Origin: Zanthoxylum bungeanum
Taxonomy: Eukaryota > Streptophyta > Magnoliopsida > Sapindales > Rutaceae
DNA: 64,000 nt
NCBI GenBank assembly: GCA_019454045.1
Contig: SKCR01021098.1
Span: 1 to 64,000 of the forward strand
Reading direction: 5' to 3'
Shown: piece by piece, positions 1 through 12,227 of the stretch
How the letters are laid out: each line of letters begins with the position of its first letter
Position numbering within the stretch: the stretch's first letter is position 1
Translations under genes and position numbers: made by a program
Notes under the pieces: generated by a model
The model's database searches: none
What the model saw: the letters and a program-made list of their open reading frames with translations, nothing else
Told to the model about the DNA's origin: nothing

Positions 1-122
1 TATATCTAAGGTGATCAATCACAAATGATAAGAGAGCAATCTCTTTGTGTCACATAGTTAATTTGTACAACAACACCATGATCTGTACAAATAGTGACGC
101 TATGGGTCATAATTGTCCAACA
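1..122 (-). mobile_element. LTR end fragment, copia family A (first copy)
   Basis: This stretch matches the right-hand end of the copia A LTRs at 12107-12227 and 19955-20073. On the minus strand it is the start of a 3' LTR (TGTTGGACAATT...). It is followed at 123-137 by the complement of a polypurine tract (AAGTGGGAGAT read on the minus strand), as in the complete copy at 12228. The rest of the LTR lies outside the window. Confidence 0.8.
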
Positions 123-875
123 ATCTCCCACTTGGCCTATAGCCAGTCACTCGAGTGCCTAACACCCGAACTATGTACGGTTGGCTCAAACTGCTGAGAA
201 AAGCTTTTCGTCAGTGGATTATATGATTATCGTCTGATGCGATTTATTCGATCATCACATCGCCACGATGTATGATCCGAACGAATCAGATGAATAGTCA
301 AAGTATTTATCGGGATCGTTGATGAGACCATTAATTCTTTAGCCTGTGCTAACGCCTAGCTCAGCTGCTAATAGAACTATATCTAATCTAATTAGATTTG
401 TTTATCGACCCAGAAGGCTTCTTTTGTCGCTTCATCTGCAGCAATAACCCGCATTTGTTGTTTATTCGGTAACAACATCTTGCTTGGTAGATTTCCATCT
501 TACTGTACTGTTATTCAAACTGTATAGTACCGTTTGCGACTTATAGTCGTCTTTATCGGTTTGGAAACTTACAATAGTGATCCCAGTCCTTCAAGTTCTC
601 CTCTCCACCGATTAAGACAGCATCTTTAGTTCTCCAAGAAACTAACATATGTTTTTACTTCAATCTAGTGACTATCACTCGGATTGGCCTGTTTGTGACT
701 TCATATGCTCAAAGCGTTGAGACAACCAGGTAGCGTACATTTCTCAATGTACGATTTCTCGGAGAGTTTTCTCGAAAGCCAAGCTTTCACCGATAGTTAT
801 TTTATGGGAATATCATTTCCAAGAAATGACGTATTATCATTATTTTATAGGACAGCCACTGTCAGTGCGCTCCCA
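123..875 (-). pseudogene. Copia A 3' internal remnant (RNase H and part of reverse transcriptase)
   Basis: The sequence aligns base for base, with many small indels, to 12228-12976 of the complete copia A element, so identity comes from that copy and from position next to the LTR. On the minus strand it should hold the C-terminal RNase H and the end of the reverse transcriptase of a Ty1/copia polyprotein, but no frame stays open. Similarity stops abruptly near 875, where unrelated AT-rich sequence begins, so this copy is truncated or was broken by recombination. Confidence 0.65.
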
Positions 876-1971
876 TGTCAATGTTTATAAGTTTATGCAC
901 GACTAAAACATAACTCTAATTTTACATCAGTACATAATTTAGTGATCTAACCAATTTTAACTCTTAAAATTTTATTCACTAATTCCCAATAGTCCTCAAC
1001 TAATATTTACTTAATTAAATTAATTTAATTAAGTTTGGTTTAGTGACCTAATTTATTTTACACTTAAAATATTAGTTCACTAACAAGTTTAAAATTTAAA
1101 TCAACAAATGGATAAATTTAATCAAACTATTTAATAAATATAAGCGCGTTATAAATTCCAAAGGTACGTGGAATTGTATCCCAAGTGCTGACCACGCTAC
1201 TGTCCATTCGGAATCGGCTATGGAATTTACATTCGCGTTTCCATCCGATATACCAATGGAAAACATAATGTACTTATAAAGCCCATATGTATTAAATTTT
1301 GAATTTCCATTTTAAAACAATTAAATAAATTAATCTTATTAATTTATTTCTATGCATATCATATTCCAATTTAACTCTTTTAAATTTATAAAATCATATT
1401 TTTATGACTAGAATATCCATGCATCCATTACATGTTATGACATGTGAAAATACAAGAGTAGGCATCTTAAGCTATATGTCATGTTATTCAAACATTTCGA
1501 ATAAACATTTATATAATATAAAATAAAATTGCATTGACTGGGCTCTTATTTTTCCATACTAATCTAATTAGTACAAAACATTACAAGGCATCCTTTGGTC
1601 TTCAAATCTCGCTCATAGAGTGGCGTTGAGTACTTTATGGCATCAACTCTCCAAATGCATAGATTCTTACAACTTGAAATTTTTTTATAGGAAATAAATT
1701 TACAACACTTGTAAAAAATTTGACCTTATGGCCTTACATTCCCAAAACCAAAAATAACATAAAAATAAGAGCCGAAAAAATTTACGACCAATACAATACA
1801 TTCATCACATGAATCTAAAATAAACATTCATCATACGAACATTAAAATATGCCTACTCATCACAACATGCATACCAACAATTCATATCTCATATAAATCA
1901 TTAAAAACAAAAACTTGAAATTAAAAAGAGAAGGGTTAAAAATACTTTTCAACCTCTCTCTTGATGCCAAT
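876..1971. other. AT-rich non-coding stretch, probable leader of copia B
   Basis: No open frame or recognised domain is visible on either strand. The sequence is rich in A and T and ends at a primer-binding site beside an LTR (1958-1969), so the part near 1970 is most simply the untranslated leader of the minus-strand copia B element. The boundary with the copia A fragment near 875 is a sharp loss of similarity with no visible repeat. Confidence 0.4.
1958..1969 (-). other. Copia B primer-binding site (initiator tRNA-Met type)
   Basis: On the minus strand the sequence reads TGGCATCAAGAG, two bases from the LTR end ...GTTTCCTACA. The copia A site at 18009-18020 is TGGTATCAAGAG and the copia C site at 30877-30888 is TGGTATCAGAGC, the usual plant copia site complementary to the 3' end of initiator tRNA-Met. 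It fixes the minus orientation and the LTR boundary. Confidence 0.7.
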
Positions 1972-4641
1972 TGTAGGAAACACTTTCCTTTGCACAGCGA
2001 AAACGCCTTAGGCATCGGGATCGACCTTGAATTTTTTTCCCTCTGCCTCTTTTACACTAGGATCTGACCAGCCCCTGGTCTGATGTTGTGCTTCTATTTT
2101 TAACAATATTTCAGCTGCGGATCAGCCCCCGTGCATGGGGTGAACCAAGCTCTTTTGCGTTTAATCCCCGCATTGTGATGCGTGGTGATGCGTCGCACGC
2201 TCAATTTCATAACTTTATGTATAGATTTTTTTATGAGTATGTCGTGACACAAAAGAGAGTACGTCACGACACGATCTTCTCAGAGTCACAATGCGATGGC
2301 GGTACCGTTGCGACGCGCAGAGCCTGAAAGTTTCTGCTTGGTTTTTGTTCTTTGAAGCGTTGTGACGCGCTGGCTTGTTCCTGAAAGTTTGTGTGCTGTC
2401 TTGAGTAATTTCTTGGTGACGTATCCAAGCTCCAAACACAAAACCTGCCATGTATATAGATAAAAGAAAGAATATGAAAGTTTGTTCCAACTCTGAATGA
2501 TCTTCCGAGCTATATCTTGCTATCAACAAAAGGAAGTGTGGGATGCACTGACAAAACCAAATAACTAAACTCTTTAGAGATTTAAACAAGGTTTTGAAAC
2601 TAACACCCTAAGCACCTTCGAGATTGAGTTAAGATTTGTCACACCATAATTTTTCTTTTCTCCTTTGTTCTTCTTTTTTCTTTCAACACTTAAGAGAAAA
2701 CAAGAACAATGGTGGTTAGGTTTTTCAAGAATGAAAAATCCTTCTATATAGAAAAAAAAAAACTCAATTTTTCTTTTTATACTTAGGGTTAATGTTAAAC
2801 GAGAAACCTAACCATATATATCTCATTAATTCACCCACCCCTATTTTCTACACCTAAAATTGCAACAACCAAATTATTAACTATCATCATTACGACAATT
2901 AAATATAATGTTGAAAAGGTATAAAAATACATTAATGAAATGCTGAATTTCTACAAATCATATTTGAAAAATTCATCATTACAATAAATGATATATCAAA
3001 CAATTTAATATATATACATTAAATTAAATGATTATCTCATAATCATTTATTTAATAAAAACCTTATATTAAATATAATATAAAGTTACATGTGTGACAAA
3101 ATTTATTATTAATCCCATTAATAATATATATGTATGTGAGTATATAATTGGACTATCTAATTATATTTAATTTGCTACAGTATATTGAGCTAGCACGAGT
3201 ACTAAATGTACCTACGGTTCCGAGCTCCAATAATCCTGAAATATTAATTAAACTCTTTAACTAAATATTCTAAATTATTAACTTCGGGTTATTCTACTAA
3301 AAACCCGAAGTTAGACTCCCGTTGACGTAGATGGATAATATAAATCGAACAACGTCGGTGTCCATCGATATAATCATTGCATACGGATTGGCCATTCACG
3401 AGTACCTCATAATTATAACCGGGTCACATTGTCCATTATAACCCTCTAATTATTTTTACCTTAAGTACCATTGATTCTCTAATAATCAATTTATTCATAA
3501 CTATTATGAATATTAATCTTTTTATTCGCAATAGAAAGACTTGAGCACTCTAATCGTTCAAGTACTGAATCAACCCGTAAGGAAGATACTCATCTATTTC
3601 TCGTAAGAATGAGTCAACTTCATATCTATGTAAAATATTCCTAGCTACACACCAAATCATGTCCCCAAAGTACGTAGTTATTGGTCAGGATTGCTACATA
3701 AACATCACATTTGTAAATCAATGACATAGTCTGCCATGCAGAAGTTCGCAGTATACCCGGGATTTAGAACCAGTCCATATATGATCATCTAGTATATTGA
3801 AATGAATTTCTTTATTTAAAGAATATTATAAGAAATTCATTTCTACTTCGGTTCAATTTTATGAGATCACATCATATAAGGTGCCTTCATTCTCATGTCA
3901 CCATATGGACGATCTCGGATCAATGTCGTCATATAATTATAGAATGGACCACAACTATAGATAAATCATAAACAAAGTACCCGCTTTGTTTGCTCTCTAT
4001 GGACAATTTTAGATTACTAACTTCATACTTAAATCCTCTTATGTATGACACTCATACACTAAGTCTGAATGTATATGAGTAATTGATGAGTGGTATATAG
4101 ATCATTATTTCCCACTCCTCTAACTTAATATTTTGTATAGTTTCTTGAGTTTTGTGAATATTTTGATGTGTTTTGTGTTATTTTGTAGATAAATAAAATA
4201 ACAGAACTCTCTGGAGGTAATTCGGGGCCAAAATAGCGAAAAAACGGACAAAAAGGGCCACAAATGTAAATTTCCAGCTAAAATATGTAGTTTGCTAAAA
4301 TACGCCGTGCAAAAATGCGTCGTCCGCTATCATGAGCTGCTAACATGCACCAGAAATATGTCACAATCAGAGAAGTATGCTAACATACGCACTTACTAAC
4401 ATGTGTCTGCCATATGTCAACATCACAGTAAATCTGCTAACGTGCGCCGGACATGTGTCGCCATCACATATTGCCGACACTCATCATTGAAACATGTCAT
4501 TGCTTATATCATACTGACGTCAGCGTCGAGACACGCACACCTTACACGCCGCGATGCCAAGCCAATAATTCAGCTAATAATTCTACCGACGCCACGTGTC
4601 CTCATCTCCGGAAACTGCGCACCACGTGGTGCAAATCAACG

Positions 4642-4703
4642 GCGCGTCGCGATGCGCAAGGTGCACGCATCGCGACGCGCGAGACCCATGAATGCCTATA
4701 AAT
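4642..4703 (+). promoter_or_regulatory. Athila-1 LTR core promoter: perfect inverted repeat plus TATA box
   Basis: A perfect 15-bp inverted repeat (GCGCGTCGCGATGCG and its complement, 9-base loop, 4642-4680) sits 16 bases upstream of TATAAAT at 4697-4703. The TATA box is followed about 170 bases later by the conserved ATGAGGAG/GTAACT leader. The 3' LTR carries a decayed version near 33541-33590. The TATA call is conventional; a role for the inverted repeat is inference. Confidence 0.6.
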
Positions 4704-4876
4704 TCAGGGCCGATTTAATTTGTAAAATCATACTTTCTTCTAAGGAATTCCTTAAGAATACTAACAAGATTATATCTTGTTTGTTTATTTACAGCTTTCT
4801 GTATTTAATTTTATTTTAATTTACGCAATAGCATTTTTCTCTTTCTTACTTTTCAGTTTTTATTTTACTTTTCAGC

Positions 4877-4886
4877 ATGAGGAGGT
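4877..4886 (+). promoter_or_regulatory. Leader start codon abutting a splice-donor-like site
   Basis: ATGAGGAG is followed directly by GTAACT. The same ATG-AGG-AG/GTAAC arrangement occurs in the LTRs of Athila-2 (41715, 58221) and Athila-3 (48096), at a similar distance downstream of the TATA box. Its conservation suggests a 5' splice donor for subgenomic messages. Splicing itself is inferred. Confidence 0.4.
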
Positions 4887-6017
4887 AACTCCCCTCTGCT
4901 GGGGTAAAATGTTAATCTTTTATTACTAATATTTAGATTAATCTCCCTTAATTATAATATATTAACTGTTTAAAACCTGACTTAATGGGATACCGCCTTT
5001 ATGGTCGGTTAGACTTAATAAAATTGGTTTTAACCTGACTAAATTGATCGCCTTTATGGTCGGTTGGAATTAATCTTAAATTTGACTTAATCAGGATACC
5101 GCCTATATGGTCGGTTGGTAATTATCACGCAAAGTAATATATTATAATAAGGGAGATATCTAAAATAGAAGTAATAAAAGTGGATCCTCTAACCCCAATA
5201 TTTTCTTTATTGTTTTATTTACGTTTTTAATTTCCAGCATCTACTTTATGCCATTTATATTATTTAAGCTTTTATTAGCCTTAGATATGTGTCGTAACTA
5301 AATCGTTATCTGGAGTTGTGATGAATTTCAATATCACCGATTTATAATGAGTTATTTTGTGTCATGGTTAATATAAAGGTTTATTTATTAAGTCTTAAGC
5401 TTAATGCTTCTTGTTAACTGGCCATTAATAAGATTGATGTGGTAAACTTAAAATAAACTTGATGAAGGAATTTTAGGTTTCAGCCTTAGTCTTAATAGCC
5501 CACGATCTCCCTTAAGGATTAGATACCTCTTAATAGATTTCCTTCCAGGATAGACATATACTTGTCGGGCGGGGGTAGCCACAATTGGAACTTATTCTTA
5601 ATGAATTCAGGTAACTTGGGTTAACACAGACATATGATTAATTGTGTTATACTGGGTATTTGCATCTGACCATCGACAGAGGCTTTTGCATAATTTCGTG
5701 TTCCAGGTTAATAAACCAATATATTGCACAAACATGGGATAACCACTTCATCTTTAAAAGATATTGGAAGGATTCACAACCCTAGATAGTTTAATAATAT
5801 TGATTTTATCTTTAATTTACTTTCACACTATTTTATTTACTTGTTTTAGTTTAAAGTCACCATCCAATTAAACAACCAATCTATTAGATACTCGTAACAC
5901 TTGGCTTCATAAATTAATAGCTTAGGTATTAAGTCCTCGTGGGTTCGATACATTTTATACTATTTGAACGATACGCACGCTTGCGTTATACGTGTTTGTT
6001 TATGCCGGTCAAGTTTT

Positions 6018-6035
6018 TGGCGCCGTTGTCGGGGA
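6018..6035 (+). other. Athila-1 primer-binding site (tRNA-Asp type)
   Basis: TGGCGCCGTTGTCGGGGA lies six bases after the LTR end. It matches the TGGCGCCGTTGCCGGGGA site common in Athila/Tat-related elements and primed by tRNA-Asp, with one C-to-T change. The homologous sites are 42981-42998 and 49359-49376. Confidence 0.85.
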
Positions 6036-6143
6036 CTTATTTATCTTTCACTATTAGTTTTGAGGTTAGATACATTTACTTGTGTCTAATTTATTTGTAT
6101 TTATTATTTTTATTTCCTTGTGTTTTAAGTTCTCAGACACTAC

Positions 6144-8110
6144 ATGAGACAAACAAGAAGCTTTGAAATTCGACCGCTTGACCCAGAGATTGAAATAACC
6201 ATCAGACAGTTGAGAAGGGAAAGGCGAGAAGGCCAAGAAGCACTGATCAACATGGAACCTGAACCTTTGGAAGTTGCACCACTAATTCCCATTCATGATA
6301 GAACTATTCCGGTGGTTTAGAGCTTCATTTCATGTATTGTACTTCCTCATTTACCAGCAAATTCGTGTGACATCAAAACATGCATTCATATGATACAACA
6401 GTCAGTTCAGTTTGGGGGAAATGCAACTGAAGATCCTAATGCCCACAACAGCAACTTCCTGAAAGTTTGCGGCACTTTCAATTACAACCGAGCAGCTGAA
6501 GAAGCAATGAGACTGCGTGTTTTCCCATATTCTTTGAAAGACAGAGCTAAAGCTTGGCTACCTTCAGTACCAGTAGGTTCCATCACAACTTGGAACACTA
6601 TAGCCACCAAATTCCTTACAAATTACTTTCCACCAGCCAAAACTGCAAAGCTGAGGAATGACATTACATCCTTTGTGCAACAGGATTCAGAATCCTTCTG
6701 CGAAGCTTGGGAAATGTACAAGGATTTACTCAGAAAATGTCAACACCATGAGATTGAAAAATGGTTACAAGCCTAAACAGCAGTGAATGCCAAGCTGGAT
6801 CTGATTTGCAAAAATCTGGAAACTCTTAACATGAAAGTTAATGTTGGATCCACAAGTTCACCATATGGAGGAGCAACAGAATCAGAAGCAAACCAACATG
6901 AAGAAACGGTGAATTATGTCAATAATTATACAGACAGTGGAATAATCCATATTCCAACACCTACAACCCAGGGTGGAGGAATCATCCCAATTTCACCTGG
7001 AACAACAATTCAAGGCAAAACAACAATTCGCCACCCGGATTCCAACAACAAAACAAAGGCCAGAAGTATGAGAAATAACCAAATATAAAATAATGGATTA
7101 TAGAGATGTTCAAAAAGTAACAACCAACATACGATGTTATGTTTCAAAGCCAACCAGCTTCTATAAAGGCACTTGAAAATCAAATTGGACAACTGGTCAA
7201 TGCTCATAGTTACAGACCACCAGGTAATCTTCCCAGCAACACAGAACCAAATCCAAGGAACCGAAGGATTGAGCAATATCAAACCATTACTTTGAAAAAT
7301 GGTACTGAAATAAACAACGATGTTGGAATCAAGGCATCCATTGAGGAAGTTTCAAAAGAAGCAGTTCCACAGATGGAGGAAAAAGAAGCAAATGAAAAAT
7401 ATCAAGAAAGATTCACTACACCTCCACCTTTTCCACAGCGTCTCCTGAAAAAAAACTGGACAAGTAGTTTGCTCGATTCTTGGAGATCTTCAAAAAGCTG
7501 CATATCAACATTCCATTTGCAGAAGCGTTCGAAGAAATGCCCAGCTATGTCAAATTCATGAAAGACATTCTTTCATGAAAGCGGAGATTAGGAGATTACG
7601 AGATAGTAGCATTGACAAAAGAATACAGCGCCATCATTCAGAGGAAACTTCCCCCAAAGTTGAAAGATCCTGGCAGTTTCACTGTCCCATGCACCATTGG
7701 AGAACATTACATCGGTAAAGCTTTGTGTGATTTAAGTGCTAGTGTTAATTTGATGCCTTTTTTGATTTACAGGAAATTACATATTGGAGAAGCAATGCCC
7801 ACCTTAGTCTCTTTGCAACTTGCTGATAGAACACTCTCATTTCCGAGAGGTGTAGTTGAAGATGTGCTGGTCAAAGTCGACAAACTCATTCTCCCAGCAG
7901 ATTTCATTATCTTTAACATGGAAGAAGACAAAGATGTATATATCATCATTGGGAGACCATTTTTAGCTACAGGTCGAACTGTTATTGATGTACAAAAATG
8001 AGAACTAACCATGAAAGTGCTGGACCAAGAAGTTACCTTCAATGTTTTCAAAGCTATGAAATTCCCGAGTGATGAAAAGAAGGAGAAATGTTTTAGAATT
8101 GATGTTGTAG
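6144..8110 (+). pseudogene. Athila-1 gag-protease, broken
   Basis: Gag forms the nucleocapsid and the protease cleaves the polyprotein. The start ATG at 6144 (MRQTRSFEIRPLDPE) matches the Athila-2 and Athila-3 starts. The conserved gag core DPNAHNSNFL...FPYSLKDRAKAWL...ITTWNTIATKF lies at 6430-6620. A stop at 6774-6776 follows KWLQA, and about 200 bases of gag present in Athila-3 (about 50105-50310) are deleted there. The protease frame at 7612-8001 has LCDLSASVNLMPF around the catalytic Asp (usual form D-L-G-A-S) and GRPFLATGRTVIDVQ. It ends at a TGA where Athila-3 has glycine. Several further stops separate the pieces, so no full product is possible. Confidence 0.88.
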
Positions 8111-8349
8111 ATAGTATTATCCAGGATACTGATGCACTACCACTTCCACGGATAAACTTGAAGCTTGCATCACCAACATGACTGACAGCGAGCTAGATTC
8201 TAAAATTTTGGAAAAATTGGAATTATCGAAGAAAGAGCGAATCAAGCCTTCAATTGAAGAACCACCACAACTGGAGCTAAAACTACTTCTGAGCCATCTC
8301 ATGTACGCATTCTTAGGAAACTATTCTGAATTACCTGTGATTATTCTTC

Positions 8350-10182
8350 GTCGCTAACATTGGAGCATGAAGATAAGTTGTTAAGAGTGTTACGAGAACA
8401 CAAGAAAGCCATTGGTTGGACTATAGCCGACATTCGAGGCATCAGTCCATCATTTTACATGCACAAGATTCTAATGAACGACGAGTACAAACCCACAGTG
8501 GAGCATCAACAGATACTAAATCCAATCATGAAGGAGGTCGTGAAGAAAGAAATAATCAAATGGTTGGACGTCGGCATCATTTACCCCATCTTTGACAACA
8601 CTTGGGTGAGTCTTATGCAATGTGTGCCAAAGAAATGAGGAATTATTGTAGTCACAAATGAAAGAACGAGCTGATTCCAACAAGAACGGTGACTGGATGG
8701 AGAGTATATGGACTACAGGAAGCTGAACAAAGCAACAAGGAAAAATCATTTCTCGTTACCATTCATTGACCAGATGCTAAATAGATTGGGGGGACATGAG
8801 TTCTATTATTTTCTAGACGGATACTCGGTGTACAATCAGATTGTCATCGCACCAAAAGATCAAGAGAAGAGCACTTCTACATGTCCGTATGGTACTTTTG
8901 CTTTCCACATGATGCTATTTGGACTATGTAATGCTCCTGCCACATTTTTACGTTGTATGATGGCCATCTTCTCAGACATGCTGGAACAAAGTATGGAGGT
9001 TTTCATGAATGATTTCTCTGTGTTTGGAGACTCATTCGACCACTGCTTGCAAAATCTGAAAAAGGTGTTACAAAGATGTGAAGATACCAACCTAGTACTC
9101 AACTTGGAGAAATGCCACTTCACGGTGCAATAATGCATTGTCCTGGGACATCGGATCTCACAAAAGGGAATCGAGGTAGAAAAAGCAAAGATTGAGACAA
9201 TTGAAAAATTACCTCCACCAACATCTGTTAAAAGGATTCGGAGTTTTCTCGGACATGCAGGCTTTTACAGGAGATTTATCAAAGACTTCTCCAAGATTGT
9301 TAAACCTCTGTGCAACCTTCTGGAGAAAGATGTGCATTTCAAATTCACCAAATAATGCCACAAACCTTTTAAAATATTGAAACAAAAGCTGGTCTATGCC
9401 CCCATCATAGTAGTACCAGACTGGACCCTTCCATTTGAAGTGATGTGCGATGCTAGTGATTTTGCTATAGGTGTAGTTTTAGGACAACGCAAAGAAAAAA
9501 ATTTCCATACCATTTACTACTCCAGCAGAACATTGAATGAAGCTCAACTCAACTACATAACCACTGAAAATGAGTTGCTTGCAGTTGTGTTCACTTTTGA
9601 TAAATTCTGCTCGTATCTACTGGGTCTCAAAGTAGTGGTCTACATAGATCATTCAACAATCAAATACCTGATCGCAAAGACATATGCAAAACCCTGATTG
9701 ATCCGTTGGGTGCTTCTACTATAAGAATTTGATATGGAGATCCGAGAGAGGAAATAGACAGAAAACCAAGTGGCAGATCAATTATCGAGGCTCGAGAAAG
9801 GAGAAACAGCTGGCAAAATCAAAGAAACTTTTCCATATGAACAATTTTTTTCCATGAAACAGCAGGATGTCCCTTGGTATGCTGACTATGTCAACTACAT
9901 AGTGTCAGGAAAATGGCTGTTGGAATGGACACATCAGCAATGAAAGAAATTCTTCAAAGAAGTCAAGCATTATGTCTGGGATGAGCCGTACCTGTTCAAA
10001 TGATGTGCTGATCAATTACTGAGACGTTGTGTTCCACATGAGGAGGTCAATAATGTCTTGCATCATTGTCATTCATCACCATACGGCGGACACTTTAGCG
10101 AAAATAAAACAGCAGCCAAAGTCTTACAATCAGGTTTGTTATGGCCCACTCTGTTGAAATATTTACTCTTCAATGTGACAGG
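8350..10182 (+). pseudogene. Athila-1 reverse transcriptase, RNase H and integrase zinc finger (5' part), broken
   Basis: The reverse transcriptase occupies about 8500-9360: DYRKLNKATRKNHFSLPFIDQML at 8708, CNAPATF at 8930, and the active-site region VFMNDFSVFG at 9000, where the usual FMDD reads FMND, a damaged catalytic Asp. RNase H lies at 9377-9780, with [18 protein letters not shown] and VVYIDHSTIKYL. The beginning of the integrase H2C2 finger is at 10040-10180 (HHCHSSPYGGHF). Stops interrupt at 8636, 9131, 9354 and 9695. The gene is cut by copia A at 10183 and resumes at 20079. Confidence 0.88.
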
Positions 10183-12227
10183 TGTTGGAGATTCTAAGGG
10201 TCCCAAGGATCACAAATCAAGCATGAAACATAAGTGAATACATTCGAGAAGTCGCAGAATACTTACATCAAGCGGTTGAGCAACGCGGAGGCAACAAAAA
10301 ATCAACTTTCTGCCTCATGGACTGGTTCGGCAGTGAGTAGTCCAAGCTCATTGGTTTGGCCATTTTGAATCAACTTCCAAGCTCCAAGTTTCGTCGTGGA
10401 TTCCCAGCTCATGGGTGGACTTCCCTATCACCTTCGCATGATCCCGGAGTGTGCTAGCACTCTTGATTTTGCCAGAAAATCGCACTTGCTTCCCTTTAGC
10501 TCACGGTTTTTGAGCTGAAAAATAGAAGAGAAAAATCCTTCTTTGGGCGTGAGAGTTGGAGAAGAAAATGGAGGAGAGAGAGAGATAAATGTGTGATTGG
10601 TATTTGGTAAATCATTTTCCAAAATATATACCAATATTTGCTTAAAAAAGTCAAACAATTAAAGCTTTCAACCACCACATCAATCAATCAATCAATCACA
10701 TCAATCAATCAAATTGTCACATCACTCAAAGTGACATGTGATTTGACGCTTGATGTAAATAGCAATTTGACGCTTGATTTGACTTGCGTGCCGCACTCGA
10801 ATTCGAAATGCGAATGCGCTCGCAAACAATCTCGGGCTCGGGTTCGCTAATTCTAAATTAACAAATTTTCCTTTTCGTCGTAATTAAATGATTACGCCTA
10901 GAAAAATCATTATTCACATCGCTAAAGAATTAATTCTAAATTAATTCGTTCACCCGAATTAAAATCTAATTTTAATTCCGCGTCGAAATCCAATTTCGTT
11001 TAATATATCGAATATATTAATTTACCGATTAATTCCAAATTAATCGTTATCTCTCTTTAAATGATATTTTATCCCAGATAAAATATCTCCACTATTAATC
11101 CCAGATTAATTTTCTCTCTCATCAATTAATCCCAGATTAATTCTCTTTCTCTCTTCTTATTAATCCAGATTAATTAAGTGTGAGTCATACGTCATCGGTG
11201 AATCTTTGGGAAGCGACCCATGAGATCCCCGGATATGTTGGCAGTAAAGTCGGTCGTCGGACTATCTGAACACGTAAGTACCTCGTACTACGTTTGTACC
11301 GATTTACAAGACAAGGTTGGCCTCTAGCAAAGCGCCATGCCTACCCAATTCTCCTCCGAATATCCTTACAGGAATAAAGGATATGTATCAGGCGTAGTAT
11401 ATGTAGTATTGTGTATTTCTTTCCAGTATCAGATGATCACATACGAGGCCTAGGGCTGGTACAGTGTCTGCCCCGTACGAAGCATATATCGAATTACGAG
11501 CAACTAGTCTCTTTAATATTAGATAATCATGACCAAGTCATATTATTCTGACGGTTGCAACCTTATATAGAGAACCAGTTCTGTATCCCTGCGCGATCAT
11601 CAACTCCATATGACTGGAGTGACACTTCCGTTTTAACATCACACCCAACACACTACGATTCTCAATATACCCAGTATTGGCGTACACAGAACCGGTTAAA
11701 GCCCCGGACGACCTCAACCAAAGTATATTGATTGTCGCAAGTATTAGCGGTGCAAGTCTCAGGTTAAGACCAAATACACCTACCCTGATTTCGGACTTCC
11801 ATAGACACATAGTCATACTACCAATGGAATTCCGAGGGGGTCTTATCCAGAGCGAAGCTGTTTCCCGTACCATCGGTGAAACACAACCTCTATTACACTT
11901 GCATGAGTATCCTATACCCAAATATGAGAACTATGATGTTGTGCCCTCACAACGCCATAAGTGTAATACTAGTCTTTTACGCATTCATCGATGTCCAATC
12001 TCGATAATGCTCTGACTAGGGATATTTAATGATTTATCCTTCATGGATTGATACTGTCTCATATCATTCTCAATCCAGGAACAAACCACAGGGACCTCCT
12101 ATCATTTATATATCTAGGTGATCTAATCACAAATTATAAGAGTGCAATCTCCTTTGTCACATAGTTAATTTGTACAACAACACCATGATCTGTACAAATA
12201 GTGACGCTATAGGTCATTTGTCTAATA
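10183..12227 (-). repeat. Copia A 3' LTR (left in window)
   Basis: This 2045-bp repeat begins TGTTGGAGATTC on the plus strand and ends TTGTCTAATA, where a final CA has become TA. It is highly similar to the right LTR, with scattered substitutions and short indels. Open frames here, such as the one near 11677-12015, also occur in the other LTR and have no protein-family resemblance, so they are not genes. Confidence 0.88.

Larger units (their letters stand above)
4084..6011 (+). repeat. Athila-1 5' LTR
   Basis: This 1928-bp repeat begins TGATGAGTGG and ends GCCGGTCA directly before the primer-binding site. Its partner is the 3' LTR starting at 23962, about 1931 bp once the copia C insert is removed. 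The two differ by many substitutions and small indels, so this insertion is much older than Athila-3. U3 contains ACGTG-rich sequence at 4590-4630, then a GC-rich inverted repeat and a TATA box. Downstream is a leader with repeated ACCGCC...GGTCGGT units at 4988-5117. Confidence 0.9.

Noticed and set aside
4403..4819. 138-codon frame in the Athila-1 LTR
   Set aside because: It runs through the U3 promoter, the inverted repeat and the TATA box, and is not conserved in the 3' LTR.
11538..12015. Overlapping frames of about 110-130 codons on both strands in the copia A LTR, repeated at 19378-19747
   Set aside because: Both strands are open over the same bases, the copies lie inside LTRs, and no family motif is seen.
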